Made by a program: the position numbers and the translations under genes. Shown piece by piece: positions 8,650 through 17,822 of a stretch of DNA of 64,000 nt. The notes beneath the pieces were generated by a model that did not search any database, was not told where the DNA came from, and saw nothing but the letters and a program-made list of their open reading frames with translations. The stretch comes from Deltaproteobacteria bacterium (lineage in GTDB: Bacteria; SZUA-79; Acidulodesulfobacterales; Acidulodesulfobacteraceae). Position 1 is the stretch's first letter, and the number at the start of each line of letters is the position of its first letter. The stretch lies in assembly GCA_023489335.1 (NCBI GenBank), contig JAMDCP010000011.1, positions 245,486-309,485 of the forward strand. The letters are read 5' to 3'.

Positions 8650-10098
8650 ATGCCCTATAAAGACCTGCATGAGTTTGTCAAATTTTTAGAAGAAAACAAA
8701 GATTTACACAGGGTTAGCGCCCCTGTCGATAGGTTTTTAGAAATAGCCGAAATAGCGGATAGGATGGTAAAGCAAGAGGGACCGGCGCTTTTATTCGAAA
8801 ATGTCAAAGGTTATAATTTTCCGGTTTTAATAAATATGTTCGGCTCAAATAAACGGATTTTACAGGCCTTTGAGGTTGAAAGCCTTGACGATGTCGCAAA
8901 AAGGGTATCGGAGATAATAGACCCGGAGATACCGACAAATTTTTTCGAGAAAATAAAATCCCTCTCAAAACTTAAAAAACTTGCCGATTACATGCCAAAG
9001 ATTGTCAAAACAGGGAAATGTAAGGATGTTATTATTGACAAACCGCCCCTGCTTGATATTTTACCGGTTTTAAAGACATGGCCCGATGACGGCGGACCGT
9101 TTATAACCCTGCCGCTTGTTTTTACAAAAGATCCCGAAAAAGGCTCCACTAATGTAGGAATGTACAGGATGCAGGTTTACGACGATACATCGTGCGGTAT
9201 GCACTGGCATATACATAAAGACGGGGCAAGGCATTTTAGAAAATATAAAGAATTAGGCAAAAAAATACCCGTATCCGTTGTTATAGGTTCAGACCCGGCG
9301 GTGATTTATTCCGCCACCGCGCCGCTTCCTCCAGATATAGAAGAGATGATGTTTGCAGGGTTCTTAAGAGAGGATGCCGTAGAGCTTGTAAAATGCGAAA
9401 CAAACGATTTGCTTGTTCCGGCAAATGCGGAGTTTGTGCTGGAAGGCTATATAGATCCGGCTGAAGATTTCAGGCTCGAAGGCCCTTTCGGCGACCATAC
9501 GGGGTATTATTCGCTTGAAGATTTTTATCCGGTATTTCATGTAACCCTCATAACGCACAGAAAAGATGCGATATATCCGGCTACCATCGTCGGTAAGCCG
9601 CCCATGGAAGACTGCTATATAGGAAAGGCTACGGAAAGGTTTTTTCTGCCTGCCATAAAAAAGATATTCCCTGAAATTGTGGATATGAATTTACCCTTTG
9701 AAGGAATATTTCATGATCTAATTTTTATAAGCATTAAAAAAAGCTATCCCGGGCATGCAAAAAAGATTATGCACGGAATATGGGGCCTTGGACTTATGAT
9801 GTTTACAAAAATAATCGTCATACTCGACGAAGATGTCAATGTTCAGGATAAAAGCGAGGTTATCTGGAGAATATGCAATAACATAGACCCAAAACGAGAT
9901 ACAACATTTGTGGATGGGCCTATCGATGTATTAGAGCATGCGTCCGATATTCCGAACTATGGTTCCAAAATGGGAATCGACGCCACAAAAAAATGGGCAT
10001 CGGAGGGCTATAAAAGGAGATGGCCGAACGACATCGTTATGTCTGCCGAAATAAAAAAATTGGTTAACGATAGATGGAAGGAATATGGTTTAAGTTAA
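8650..10098 (+). CDS. mqnL: UbiD-family prenylated-FMN decarboxylase (probable menaquinone decarboxylase)
   Basis: Reversible (de)carboxylase using prenylated FMN made by UbiX. 482 residues, the UbiD family's usual length, with PEKGSTNVGMYRMQVYD and the region EGPFGDHTGYYS, which holds the conserved Glu/Asp/His around the cofactor. The next genes are a UbiA-like prenyltransferase (2-bp gap), UbiX and MqnE. In the futalosine pathway UbiD/UbiX-like proteins remove the carboxyl group from prenylated 1,4-dihydroxy-6-naphthoate, so this is most likely the menaquinone decarboxylase; a ubiquinone-type UbiD function cannot be excluded from sequence alone. No ribosome-binding site is visible before the ATG. 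The mqnL symbol rests on context. Confidence 0.85.
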   Translation: MPYKDLHEFVKFLEENKDLHRVSAPVDRFLEIAEIADRMVKQEGPALLFENVKGYNFPVLINMFGSNKRILQAFEVESLDDVAKRVSEIIDPEIPTNFFEKIKSLSKLKKLADYMPKIVKTGKCKDVIIDKPPLLDILPVLKTWPDDGGPFITLPLVFTKDPEKGSTNVGMYRMQVYDDTSCGMHWHIHKDGARHFRKYKELGKKIPVSVVIGSDPAVIYSATAPLPPDIEEMMFAGFLREDAVELVKCETNDLLVPANAEFVLEGYIDPAEDFRLEGPFGDHTGYYSLEDFYPVFHVTLITHRKDAIYPATIVGKPPMEDCYIGKATERFFLPAIKKIFPEIVDMNLPFEGIFHDLIFISIKKSYPGHAKKIMHGIWGLGLMMFTKIIVILDEDVNVQDKSEVIWRICNNIDPKRDTTFVDGPIDVLEHASDIPNYGSKMGIDATKKWASEGYKRRWPNDIVMSAEIKKLVNDRWKEYGLS

Positions 10099-10099
10099 A

Positions 10100-10999
10100 A
10101 TGCTTAAAAAAATAAAAAATACATTAGAGTTAGTCAAATTTTCCCATACGATATTCGTTTTGCCGTTTGCCCTTAGCGCTTTTTTGCTTGCCTTTTACGA
10201 TAAGTATCCCGCGGATTTCGGCGCCCCTTTTTTTTATTATAAAATAATATGGATTATTATTGCCATGGCAGCGGGGAGAAGCGGGGCAATGGCTTTTAAC
10301 AGGGTAATCGACAGAAAAATAGACGCAAAAAATAAAAGGACTATGGGCAGGACGCTTCCCAAGGGCGACCTTACCGCTCTATATAGCATTGTTTTTGGCG
10401 TCATTTCATACTCGGTTCTCGTTATCGCCGCATATGAGTTAAATTTTATATGTTTTGTGTTATCCCCGTTTGTGATTGCCTTTATTACATTTTATTCATA
10501 CACAAAAAGGTTTACCTTTTTTTCCCATCTGGTCCTGGGAATAAGCATGGCCTTAGGACCGGTCGGGACATGGCTTGCGGTAACGGGAAACCTTGATTAT
10601 AAAATTTTAATTCTGGGTCTTGCGGTAGTTTTTTGGGGAACGGGGTTTGACATTTTATATGCCGTAATGGATTATGATTTTGATGTCGCAAACGGATTAT
10701 TTTCTATTCCCGCAAAATTTGGAATAAAAAACGGGGTAATTATCTCAAGGATATTTCATTTATTAGCCTTGGGCTGCTTAATATCCTTATATTTCATCTT
10801 TAATCTTAACTTTTTATATATTATAGGGATAATTTTAGTAGCCGGGTTTTTTGCTTATGAACATTATCTCGTCTATAAAAGTTTAGACAATATAGATATG
10901 GCATTTTTTACCATGAACGGTTATATTTCTGTGACATTTTTTGTTTTTATTTTTATAAGCGTGATGTACGGCAATTTTTACTCAGGTCATAATTTGTAA
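10100..10999 (+). CDS. mqnP: UbiA-family prenyltransferase (probable MqnP)
   Basis: Integral membrane enzyme that attaches a polyprenyl chain to the naphthoate ring. 299 residues with about eight hydrophobic segments. Both Asp-rich motifs of the UbiA family are present: NRVIDRKIDAKNKRT (~70-85) and DYDFDVANGLFSIP (~190-205), which bind Mg-diphosphate. The start lies 2 bp after the UbiD-like stop, so the two are translated from one message. With UbiD, UbiX and MqnE as neighbours the substrate is probably 1,4-dihydroxy-6-naphthoate (menaquinone via futalosine); a 4-hydroxybenzoate prenyltransferase is the alternative. The Asp motifs are seen directly; the substrate is inferred. Confidence 0.85.
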   Translation: MLKKIKNTLELVKFSHTIFVLPFALSAFLLAFYDKYPADFGAPFFYYKIIWIIIAMAAGRSGAMAFNRVIDRKIDAKNKRTMGRTLPKGDLTALYSIVFGVISYSVLVIAAYELNFICFVLSPFVIAFITFYSYTKRFTFFSHLVLGISMALGPVGTWLAVTGNLDYKILILGLAVVFWGTGFDILYAVMDYDFDVANGLFSIPAKFGIKNGVIISRIFHLLALGCLISLYFIFNLNFLYIIGIILVAGFFAYEHYLVYKSLDNIDMAFFTMNGYISVTFFVFIFISVMYGNFYSGHNL

Positions 11000-11028
11000 T
11001 TATTAGAATATGAAAAGTTAAAAGGAAA

Positions 11029-11691
11029 ATGAAAGAAAATTTAGAGTCCGAAACCGAAAGGCCGTCCTATGTTGTCGCTATAACCGGCGCATCCGGAGCG
11101 ATATTTGGATTCAGCCTTCTTAAGGCCTTAGTTGACCATTCCTATTTTGTCTATCTTATAATTTCCAAACCGGGTTTTAAAGTAATTAAAGACGAATTAG
11201 GAATGTTTGCGAATCTCGATACGGACGGAAATTTAATAAGCCTTACAGGTAAAATCAAAGATGAAATCATGAGTAAATTTGAGCTTCATGATGACGGGTT
11301 TGCTTTTTTGGATGACATGTTTCTGGAGGCAAAGATTGCGAGCGGGTCGGCAAAGCAGGTTAAAGGTATGGCGGTTATTCCCTGTTCCATGGGAAGCCTC
11401 TCGAGAATTGCCTGCGGAAATTCGGGAAATTTAATCGAGCGCGCAAGCGATGTTATGCTTAAAGAAAGAAAGAAACTTATTGTTTGTCCGAGAGAAACCC
11501 CGTTTAACGATATTCACCTTAAAAATATGCTCTCATTAAATAATTCGGGGGCCGTCATACTTCCCCCAATTCCAGCTTTTTATAATAAACCGCAAAGCGT
11601 AGGCGATATGATTAGTTTTATAACCGGTAAAATATTGGATAGTTTGGGGATAGATAATGATATGTATGTGAGATGGAAGGGTTATGATTAA
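11029..11691 (+). CDS. ubiX: UbiX flavin prenyltransferase
   Basis: Makes the prenylated FMN cofactor needed by UbiD-type decarboxylases, from reduced FMN and dimethylallyl phosphate. 220 residues, Rossmann-like. Recognised by the N-terminal flavin-binding AITGASGAIFGFSLLKAL, the central IPCSMGSLSRIACGNSGNLIERASDV and the VCPRETPFNDIHLKNML segment, all hallmarks of UbiX/Pad1. Somewhat longer than the usual ~190 residues because of an acidic N-terminal lead and an insert around residues 60-100. It lies between the UbiA-like gene and mqnE and overlaps mqnE by 8 bp. Its presence beside the UbiD-like gene strongly supports a working decarboxylase pair. Confidence 0.92.
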   Translation: MKENLESETERPSYVVAITGASGAIFGFSLLKALVDHSYFVYLIISKPGFKVIKDELGMFANLDTDGNLISLTGKIKDEIMSKFELHDDGFAFLDDMFLEAKIASGSAKQVKGMAVIPCSMGSLSRIACGNSGNLIERASDVMLKERKKLIVCPRETPFNDIHLKNMLSLNNSGAVILPPIPAFYNKPQSVGDMISFITGKILDSLGIDNDMYVRWKGYD

Positions 11692-12793
11692 TCAAAATAT
11701 GAATAAGGCAATAGAAAATAAAAATTTTGATTTAATAAGAGAAAAAGTTTATAATAATAAAAGGCTTCAGGTAGAAGATGCTTTATTTCTATTTAAATAT
11801 AACGATTTGATTTCCATAGGGGAACTGGCAAATTTTAAAAACTCTCAGGTCAATGGGAACAGAGTATATTATATCGTCAATATTCATGTAAATTACACCA
11901 ATATATGCGTGAATCAGTGTGCCTTTTGCGCATTTTACAGAAAGGGAAAAGAAATAGATGCATATACTATGAACACCCGCGAAATAATTGAGTATATTAA
12001 AACCAATTATAAAGCCAATAACTTTAGGGAAGTTCACATCGTCGGCGGCCTCCACCCCTCGCTTCCTTACAGTTTTTATATTGATATGATTTGCGGCATT
12101 AAAAAAGAATTCCCCAATCTTCTTATTCAGGCTTTTACCGCTGTAGAAATAGATTATTTATCTAAAATTTCGGGATTGTCGGTTGGCGAAGTGCTACTGG
12201 ATTTAAAAAATAGCGGTTTAGACAGCCTTCCCGGGGGCGGGGCGGAAATATTCAATCCCGTCATAAGGAGAAGGTTATGTCCGCAAAAAATCAGCGGAGA
12301 AAGATGGATTCAAATACATAAAATAGCGCATGAACTCGGCATACCCTCCAATGCCTCGATGCTGTATGGAGTGAAAGAAAGCTATGAAGACAGGGTAAGC
12401 CATTTAGAGGCAATAAGAAACGCCCAGGATGAACTTGCAGGTTTTAAATCTTTTATTCCGTTTGCCTTCCAACCTAAAAACACGGCAGTTAAAAATTCTA
12501 ATTTAACCTCAGGATACGATGATTTAAAGGTGATAGCTATATCCAGGCTTTTTCTGGATAATTTTAAACATATTAAAACCTTCTTTGTCAATTTAGGTAT
12601 CAATCTTGCCCAGGTGTCCCTCTCTTTTGGAGCCGATGATTTTGACGGGACATTAGTGGAAGAAAAAATATCTCATAACGCAGGTTCTACAAATCCGGCT
12701 GGGCTTAGCGTTAAAAAGGTAAAGAAGATTATTGAAGAGACTGGTAATATCCCAACCGAAAGGGATACTCTATATAATGCAGTGTTTAGCTAA
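11684..12793 (+). CDS. mqnE: Aminodeoxyfutalosine synthase MqnE (radical SAM)
   Basis: Radical SAM enzyme of the futalosine menaquinone pathway; joins SAM with the chorismate-derived enolpyruvyl benzoate to give aminodeoxyfutalosine. 369 residues. The cluster motif is CVNQCAFCAFYR (CxxxCxxC, ~78-86). GGLHPSLP, AFTAVEI, SLPGGGAEIF, FIPFAFQP and DDFDGTLVEEKISH are MqnE-type; the related MqnC has GGHNP and a different C-terminus, so MqnE is the better call. The ATG lies inside the last codons of ubiX (8-bp overlap). The other futalosine genes (mqnA, mqnC, mqnD) are not in this window. The strong match also supports reading the three upstream genes as menaquinone genes. Confidence 0.92.
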   Translation: MINQNMNKAIENKNFDLIREKVYNNKRLQVEDALFLFKYNDLISIGELANFKNSQVNGNRVYYIVNIHVNYTNICVNQCAFCAFYRKGKEIDAYTMNTREIIEYIKTNYKANNFREVHIVGGLHPSLPYSFYIDMICGIKKEFPNLLIQAFTAVEIDYLSKISGLSVGEVLLDLKNSGLDSLPGGGAEIFNPVIRRRLCPQKISGERWIQIHKIAHELGIPSNASMLYGVKESYEDRVSHLEAIRNAQDELAGFKSFIPFAFQPKNTAVKNSNLTSGYDDLKVIAISRLFLDNFKHIKTFFVNLGINLAQVSLSFGADDFDGTLVEEKISHNAGSTNPAGLSVKKVKKIIEETGNIPTERDTLYNAVFS

Positions 12794-12840
12794 AACATCT
12801 ATTAAATTTAAAAAATCTAAAAGTTTTAGGAGGTTAAATT

Positions 12841-13353
12841 ATGCTTAACTTAAACGCAACGGAATTTAGCGTCAGATCATTTGTTTTTTATCCCAGCTAC
12901 GGGGTTGGTATTATTGAATGTATTTCCGTGCAAAAAATCGGCTCGGCGGACATTTCTTTTTACAATGTTAAGATTTTAGAAAACAATGCTAAAATTATGG
13001 TTCCCGTGAAAAATGCGCATGAGGTTGGACTTCGCAGCTTGATTAAGGAGAATGAAATACAAAAGGTTTTTGATGTACTGGAAGCCAGAAGCATTAAAAA
13101 TCCTTTTGCAAGAAAAGAATCCTGGAATAAGCGGTTTAACGGCTATAATGTAAAACTGTGTTCGTCATGCCTTTTTGAGGTTGCCGAGGTTTTAAGAGAC
13201 CTTTATATATTAAAGGCGGAAAAGGAACTATCTTTTGCGGAAAAAAAGATGTTCGAAAAGGCAAAACATTTAATAATAAAAGAATTATCCACCGTTATGC
13301 ACAGGCCGGAGACATTCGTAGAAGACAAAATAAAAAGGATATTCGTTCAGTGA
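12841..13353 (+). CDS. CarD/CdnL-family RNA polymerase-binding regulator
   Basis: Transcription factor that binds the RNA polymerase beta subunit and stabilises open promoter complexes. 170 residues. The N-terminal Tudor-like RNA polymerase-interacting domain (~10-65) shows FVFYPSYGVGIIECI and IMVPVKNAHEVGLRSLI; the C-terminal helical DNA-binding domain contains the family's W (SWNKRF), a DLYILKAEKELSFAEKKMFEKAKHLI-type helix pair, and ends in a basic tail. A strong AGGAGG ribosome-binding site precedes the ATG. In many deltaproteobacteria carD lies just before a PIN-TRAM gene and ispD/ispF, and the same genes are here, although the isp genes are on the other strand. The two Cys (CSSC, ~102-105) are not a family hallmark that I know. 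Confidence 0.9.
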   Translation: MLNLNATEFSVRSFVFYPSYGVGIIECISVQKIGSADISFYNVKILENNAKIMVPVKNAHEVGLRSLIKENEIQKVFDVLEARSIKNPFARKESWNKRFNGYNVKLCSSCLFEVAEVLRDLYILKAEKELSFAEKKMFEKAKHLIIKELSTVMHRPETFVEDKIKRIFVQ

Positions 13354-13464
13354 TAAATGATAAAAAATAAAAACCCGAAATCCTGGGTAGTAAGCAATCA
13401 GCCTTATATATAAAATAAATTAAAACGAATTTTAAAAAATGATTTAATTCAATGGTGAATTTTA

Positions 13465-14529
13465 ATGAAAATTTTTAATAAAGAGCCGATTCTTTTTGTA
13501 AGAGTATCTCTTGTTTTGATTTCGGCAATTTTAGGTTATTTAATCGGTAAGGAGTACTGGCACAACGACCTTCTATCCTATGTCGGGCTTTTATTTGGTT
13601 TTACGATAGGTTTTATTGTCGTAACCGTTGAAAAAAGCATGGAATCCATATCCACCAAAAAGATATTAGCGGGTGGAATAGGGCTTTTTATAGCTCTTTT
13701 TATAATTAATTATATAACATATCAACTGTTTAAAGGATTTTTTACCGGTAATCTTTTAGGCTATATAACCTATGCTTTTGTCAATTTTGTCGCCGGTTAT
13801 CTCGGTCTTATCATCGGGTTAAGGGTAAGCAACGAGGTGAATATCGGGGGGTTTGCCAATAAGGCCCGCCATTTGAATCCAAAAGATATAGAGGGCAAGC
13901 AGGTTCAATCCGAGCCTTGCCGCAATTATAAAGTAATCGATACAAGTTCGCTGATTGACGGCCGCATACTCGATGTCGCGAAAACAGGCTTTATCGACGG
14001 AACTCTTGTAATACCGACATTTGTTCTTCATGAACTTCAACATATTGCCGATTCACAGGACCCTCTTAAAAGGGTGAAGGGAAGAAGGGGTCTCGATATA
14101 TTAAAAGAACTGAGGGAAGATAAAAATATAAATATCGAATTTACCGACATCGATTACCCTAATATTAAAGAGGTTGATGCAAAACTAATTGCATTTGCAA
14201 AAGAAAAAAACGGAAAAATTATCACAACCGACTTTAATTTAAACAAGGTGGCGCAGGTCAGAAATATTAATGTCTTAAACATTAACGACCTTGTTAAAGC
14301 CCTTCGGCCAATTTTGCTTCCCGGCGAGGCAATAACTGTTTTAATTGCCAAAGAGGGAAGGGAAAAGAACCAGGGTATTGCCTATATGGATGACGGAACC
14401 ATGGTGGTGGTCGAAGATGCAATGAAACTCGTCGGTTCGGAACTCGATGTTATGGTTACAAGCGTTCTTCAAACATCGAGCGGCAGAATGATATTTGCAA
14501 AAATAAATTACGATAAAGAGCAGGTTTAG
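13465..14529 (+). CDS. Membrane-anchored PIN-TRAM domain protein (YacL-like)
   Basis: 354 residues. Four N-terminal transmembrane segments (~8-120), then a PIN nuclease-like domain (~155-275) starting KVIDTSSLIDGRILDVA with conserved acidic residues (the VIDTS Asp, HELQ Glu and TTDFNLNK Asp), and a C-terminal TRAM domain (~285-350) with GREKNQGIAYMDDGTMVVVEDA. The family resembles B. subtilis YacL and is conserved next to carD and isp genes; the function is not settled, with an RNA-related nuclease role plausible. It follows carD after a 111-bp AT-rich gap and is convergent with gltX, only 32 bp away and with no clear terminator between them. Confidence 0.88.
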   Translation: MKIFNKEPILFVRVSLVLISAILGYLIGKEYWHNDLLSYVGLLFGFTIGFIVVTVEKSMESISTKKILAGGIGLFIALFIINYITYQLFKGFFTGNLLGYITYAFVNFVAGYLGLIIGLRVSNEVNIGGFANKARHLNPKDIEGKQVQSEPCRNYKVIDTSSLIDGRILDVAKTGFIDGTLVIPTFVLHELQHIADSQDPLKRVKGRRGLDILKELREDKNINIEFTDIDYPNIKEVDAKLIAFAKEKNGKIITTDFNLNKVAQVRNINVLNINDLVKALRPILLPGEAITVLIAKEGREKNQGIAYMDDGTMVVVEDAMKLVGSELDVMVTSVLQTSSGRMIFAKINYDKEQV

Positions 14530-14561
14530 TCAGGCTTTAGACGGCGGGTTATGGACGGGCG

Positions 14562-16079
14562 TTACGACAGTCTTGCCATGACCCTTTGTTTGCCTAAGAT
14601 GACGGCAATTTTAATAATGGAAGGCCCGTCTAATTTACCAGTGAGGAAAAACCTTAAGGTTTCATAACAATCCTTAACGGTTTTATTGCCGCGGGCGGCA
14701 GTTTCTTTTATTGCATTTTTAATTGAAATTTCGTTAAACTCTGCCGCATTTTTAAGATTTTCCCGCAGGATTGTTTTTAAAGTTTCCAATTCCTCAAGTT
14801 TAAGCCCATTATATTTAATGTTATCCATGTTTATTTTAAAATCGTCAAAGAATATTTTTAATTCTTCTAATATCTCCTTTACGGTTTTAAATTCCTGTTT
14901 TAAAAAATCTATTATCTTTAAAAATGTTTCTGCCTGATATACCTCTTTAAGCCCGGCTATGATTGACTTGGGGCTTTCCGAAGGGCCTGCCGGCGCGGCG
15001 TCAAGATGGCTGAATTTTTCTGCAATAATATTGACCAGTTCGTAGGCCGGGGTATTAACGAGCCATTTTTCATTGACGAATTTTAATTTTTCTTCGTTAA
15101 AGATAGCGCTTGAACTCCTTGTCCTTGCTATGTCAAAGGCGGATGCCATTTCGGATACGCTCGAAAATATCTCTTTTTCCGTTGTGCCCGTAATTATGCC
15201 TGTTTTACCATTATGTTCCATGAAGGTGTTGCCGGTAATAGCGAGATAGTTTAATATGGCGCCCGGAAGATAGCCCGCGTTTTTATAGTAATCTATATTG
15301 GAAACAAGGTCCCTTTTTGACATCATTTTGCCGTCTTTTCCATATAAGAGCGAGATATGGGCAAAAGACGGTATGCTTTTCCCTAAAGCCTTAAGGAGTA
15401 AAATCTGCTTCGGGGTGTTAGGGATATGGTCTTCGCCCCTTATGATATGGGTTATATTAAGGTCGCTGTCGTCTATTATGGATGCAAAGTTGTAAGTGAA
15501 CCTATCGCCTTCGGTCTTAAGGATAAAATCGCCGAACAGTTTAGGATTAAAAGATATGCGTCCATGAACCATATCGTTAAATTCTACAAAGTTTAATCCA
15601 ATTTTGAGAATATTTATGCGGATTGAGGGTTCAAGCCCTTTTTCTTTAAGTTTGGAGCGAAATTCTTCTTTTTCGGTGGGCGAAAGATGCAGGCATCTGC
15701 CGTCATAAATGTAAGGTTTTTTTGACCTTATCGCTAATTCTTTGGATTTTAAAATATCTTCCTCGTTGCAAAAGCATTCGTAAACCAACCCCTTTTCCTT
15801 AAGAATATTGAGGTAATTTTCATAAACGGCCGTTCTTTCCGATTGCCTGTAAAATTCATCCCGCTTAATATCGAACCATTCCAAATCGCTTACGATAGAA
15901 TCCTCATATTCCTTTTTGCTCCTGAGCTTATCCGTGTCATCTATCCTTAAAATAAACTTGCCTTTGTTTTTTAGGGCAAAAAGATAATTAAACAGAGCGG
16001 TTCTTACCCCGCCTATGTGGAGGTTTCCCGTGGGGCTTGGGGCAAAGCGGACGCGAACCGGGGAGGAATATTTATCCAT
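14562..16079 (-). CDS. gltX: Glutamyl-tRNA synthetase
   Basis: Class I aminoacyl-tRNA synthetase charging tRNA(Glu). 505 residues, normal for GltX. The N-terminal HIGH-type motif is in FAPSPTGNLHIGGVRTALFNYLF, followed by LRIDDTD; the KMSKS loop is GKMMSKRD near residue 255. The C-terminal anticodon-binding helical domain is present. A CFCNEEDI/RCLHL region at ~110-130 is where bacterial GltX may carry a partial zinc site; here only some of the cysteines remain. Whether it is discriminating or also charges tRNA(Gln) cannot be told by eye. First of four minus-strand genes transcribed from ispF toward gltX. Confidence 0.95.
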   Translation of the reverse strand: MDKYSSPVRVRFAPSPTGNLHIGGVRTALFNYLFALKNKGKFILRIDDTDKLRSKKEYEDSIVSDLEWFDIKRDEFYRQSERTAVYENYLNILKEKGLVYECFCNEEDILKSKELAIRSKKPYIYDGRCLHLSPTEKEEFRSKLKEKGLEPSIRINILKIGLNFVEFNDMVHGRISFNPKLFGDFILKTEGDRFTYNFASIIDDSDLNITHIIRGEDHIPNTPKQILLLKALGKSIPSFAHISLLYGKDGKMMSKRDLVSNIDYYKNAGYLPGAILNYLAITGNTFMEHNGKTGIITGTTEKEIFSSVSEMASAFDIARTRSSSAIFNEEKLKFVNEKWLVNTPAYELVNIIAEKFSHLDAAPAGPSESPKSIIAGLKEVYQAETFLKIIDFLKQEFKTVKEILEELKIFFDDFKINMDNIKYNGLKLEELETLKTILRENLKNAAEFNEISIKNAIKETAARGNKTVKDCYETLRFFLTGKLDGPSIIKIAVILGKQRVMARLS

Positions 16080-16098
16080 ATATAACCTTTAGAATTGT

Positions 16099-16401
16099 TT
16101 ATTGTTTGATATTGAGTTTATTAATAACTTCCCTTAAATCTTTTATTCCCCTGAACCATTTTAACCGTTGTTTCTTGTTCATTTTGGAGACTAAATTAAC
16201 CATATAGTGGCAGTCCATACAGTTATTTTTAATGCTGTCTTTACTTTTGGTTTTAAGTACGGAGCCGGCTTTTTGCTTATCCTGCTTGGTAAGCACCTGT
16301 TTTGGCGAAGGCATTCCGCCGCAATAACCGAAACCATAAGCGGCTTGCGGAACTTGGGGAAGGAATAAAATTATAATGATTAACGCCAATAATTTTTTCA
16401 T
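16099..16401 (-). CDS. Small secreted protein with one CxxCH haem-binding motif
   Basis: 100 residues. A type I signal peptide (MKKLLALIIIILFLPQVPQAAYG, cleavage about residue 21-23) is followed by a short mature chain of ~78 residues with one haem c motif, Cys61-Met-Asp-Cys64-His65, a free Cys27, and a basic helical C-terminus. It looks like a small periplasmic monohaem c-type cytochrome or a haem-carrying accessory protein. Met68 and Met74 are possible distal ligands. I do not recognise a named family. It lies 19 bp from the gltX start on the same strand and 89 bp after ispD, so it is probably co-transcribed with the ispF-ispD-gltX group, an unexpected place for a cytochrome. Confidence 0.7.
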   Translation of the reverse strand: MKKLLALIIIILFLPQVPQAAYGFGYCGGMPSPKQVLTKQDKQKAGSVLKTKSKDSIKNNCMDCHYMVNLVSKMNKKQRLKWFRGIKDLREVINKLNIKQ

Positions 16402-16490
16402 AATGAAATACCGCTTTGTTATCTTTGTTATTTTGTTATATCGACAATTATTGCATTGTTTTAAAAAAAAGTAAATAACGAGGGTGAGGT

Positions 16491-17249
16491 TTACGGCTTA
16501 AACTTATCGTAAAGCAATTCCGCAATTTCAATATCTAAGGCAGAGGTTATTTTTATATTGAAGTCTGTCGATAGTACCGGCACGACCGGCAAGCCTAAAT
16601 TTTCCACTAAAGATATGTCGTCGGTCGATACAAAGTTTGTTCTGGCGGCGGCGTCAAAAGCCTTTTTTATGATGTTAAACTTAAATGCTTGAGGAGTTTT
16701 TGCTGATATTAAGTTATCCCTTTTAAGTGTTTTAAGTTTAAGGGGATTTGACAATATTAGTTTGTCAAAATTTACTTCTTTACTTACTTCTTTAATAGTT
16801 TCCGAAGCCAACGAACATAAAAAGGCGGCTCCGTGGGCTGCGGTTAGGGCCAGCAGCGAACTTAACTCTTCATCTTTTACAAACGGCCTTGCGGAGTCAT
16901 GAATAAAGACGATAGCGGTTTCCGTCTCCGAGGCGGGCAGGATACTTTCTAAATATTTTATGGAATTACCCACGGAATCCTGCCTTGCCCTGCCCCCTGT
17001 TATTATGTGCAGTTTTTTTAGAGTGCCTCCGGCAATATTTTTTTTAAAAAATTCGCCCCAGTTAAAATCGAAAACAGAGGAAGGCGGGGTTGCTATAATG
17101 ACGGCGTCGAAATTGATAGTCGATTTTGTAAATATTTCAAGGCTGTGGAGTATAATTTCTTTATCTTTGATTTTTGCAAGCTGTTTCGGAATAGAAAGAC
17201 CCGTTCTTAAACCTGTTCCCGCGGCAAGAAGTATTGCGTATGATTTCAT
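16491..17249 (-). CDS. ispD: 2-C-methyl-D-erythritol 4-phosphate cytidylyltransferase IspD
   Basis: Third step of the MEP isoprenoid pathway: MEP + CTP to CDP-ME. 252 residues. The N-terminal nucleotide-binding signature LLAAGTGLRTGLSIPKQLAKI matches LAAGxGxRxGxxxPKQ; VFIHDSARPFV is the conserved metal/substrate segment; a Lys/Thr stretch (SAKTPQAFKF) also fits. It lies downstream of ispF (33-bp gap) in the common ispF/ispD pair. The isoprenoid products feed the polyprenyl tail of menaquinone made by the genes at 8.6-12.8 kb. Slightly longer than the usual ~230 residues. Confidence 0.93.
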   Translation of the reverse strand: MKSYAILLAAGTGLRTGLSIPKQLAKIKDKEIILHSLEIFTKSTINFDAVIIATPPSSVFDFNWGEFFKKNIAGGTLKKLHIITGGRARQDSVGNSIKYLESILPASETETAIVFIHDSARPFVKDEELSSLLALTAAHGAAFLCSLASETIKEVSKEVNFDKLILSNPLKLKTLKRDNLISAKTPQAFKFNIIKKAFDAAARTNFVSTDDISLVENLGLPVVPVLSTDFNIKITSALDIEIAELLYDKFKP

Positions 17250-17282
17250 TTTTATTAATTTATTTTATATTCAATTTTATAT

Positions 17283-17792
17283 TCAATCCGAAGACAGGAG
17301 GCAGACGCTAAAGCATTCTATCGCTTTTTGTTTTCCGACGGAGTCAAGACCTTCTTTGGTTTTTCCTTTAATGTTGATACGGGATTTGTCAACACCAAGC
17401 GCGGCGGACACCGATTCGACCATTTGCTCTTTATAGGCGGATATTTTAGGCGTCTGGGTTATAATCGTAATATCGGCGTTTACTAATCCATATCCCTTTT
17501 CCCGAACCAATTTATAGGCATATTTTATAATTTCGATACTGCTGACCCCTTTTGTCGATTTAAGGTTGTCGGGATAAAGAACGCCTATATCTGGGAGGCT
17601 CAGGGCGCCGAGAAGGGCATCCGTAAGGGAATGAAGGATGACATCGCCGTCGGAGTGGGCGGCAACGCCTATATGATCCTCGATTAATATCCCGCCCAGA
17701 TAAAGCCTTTTGGCGGCCTTTTCAAAAAGCGCAACCTCTAAGAATTTGTGGATGTCGTAGCCGCATCCTATTCGAATGTTATTCATTTTCAA
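17283..17792 (-). CDS. ispF: 2-C-methyl-D-erythritol 2,4-cyclodiphosphate synthase IspF
   Basis: Fifth MEP-pathway step, forming MEcPP from CDP-ME 2-phosphate with release of CMP. 169 residues, the standard size of this trimeric zinc enzyme. GYDIHKF gives the zinc-binding Asp/His near the N-terminus; the central GVAAHSDGDVILHSLTDALLGAL is the family signature with the third zinc His; the C-terminal INIKGKTKEGLDSVGKQKAIE matches the substrate-binding KxTTxExLGxxGR region. First gene of the minus-strand unit ispF-ispD-cytochrome-gltX. Its start faces the minor pilin genes across a 93-bp divergent promoter region. Confidence 0.95.
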   Translation of the reverse strand: MKMNNIRIGCGYDIHKFLEVALFEKAAKRLYLGGILIEDHIGVAAHSDGDVILHSLTDALLGALSLPDIGVLYPDNLKSTKGVSSIEIIKYAYKLVREKGYGLVNADITIITQTPKISAYKEQMVESVSAALGVDKSRINIKGKTKEGLDSVGKQKAIECFSVCLLSSD

Positions 17793-17822
17793 ATTATAAC
17801 AGATTTTTATAATTTTGGTAAA

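Noticed and set aside
13354..13464. Terminator after carD (ACCC..GGGT)
   Set aside because: The stem has four pairs and no T tract.
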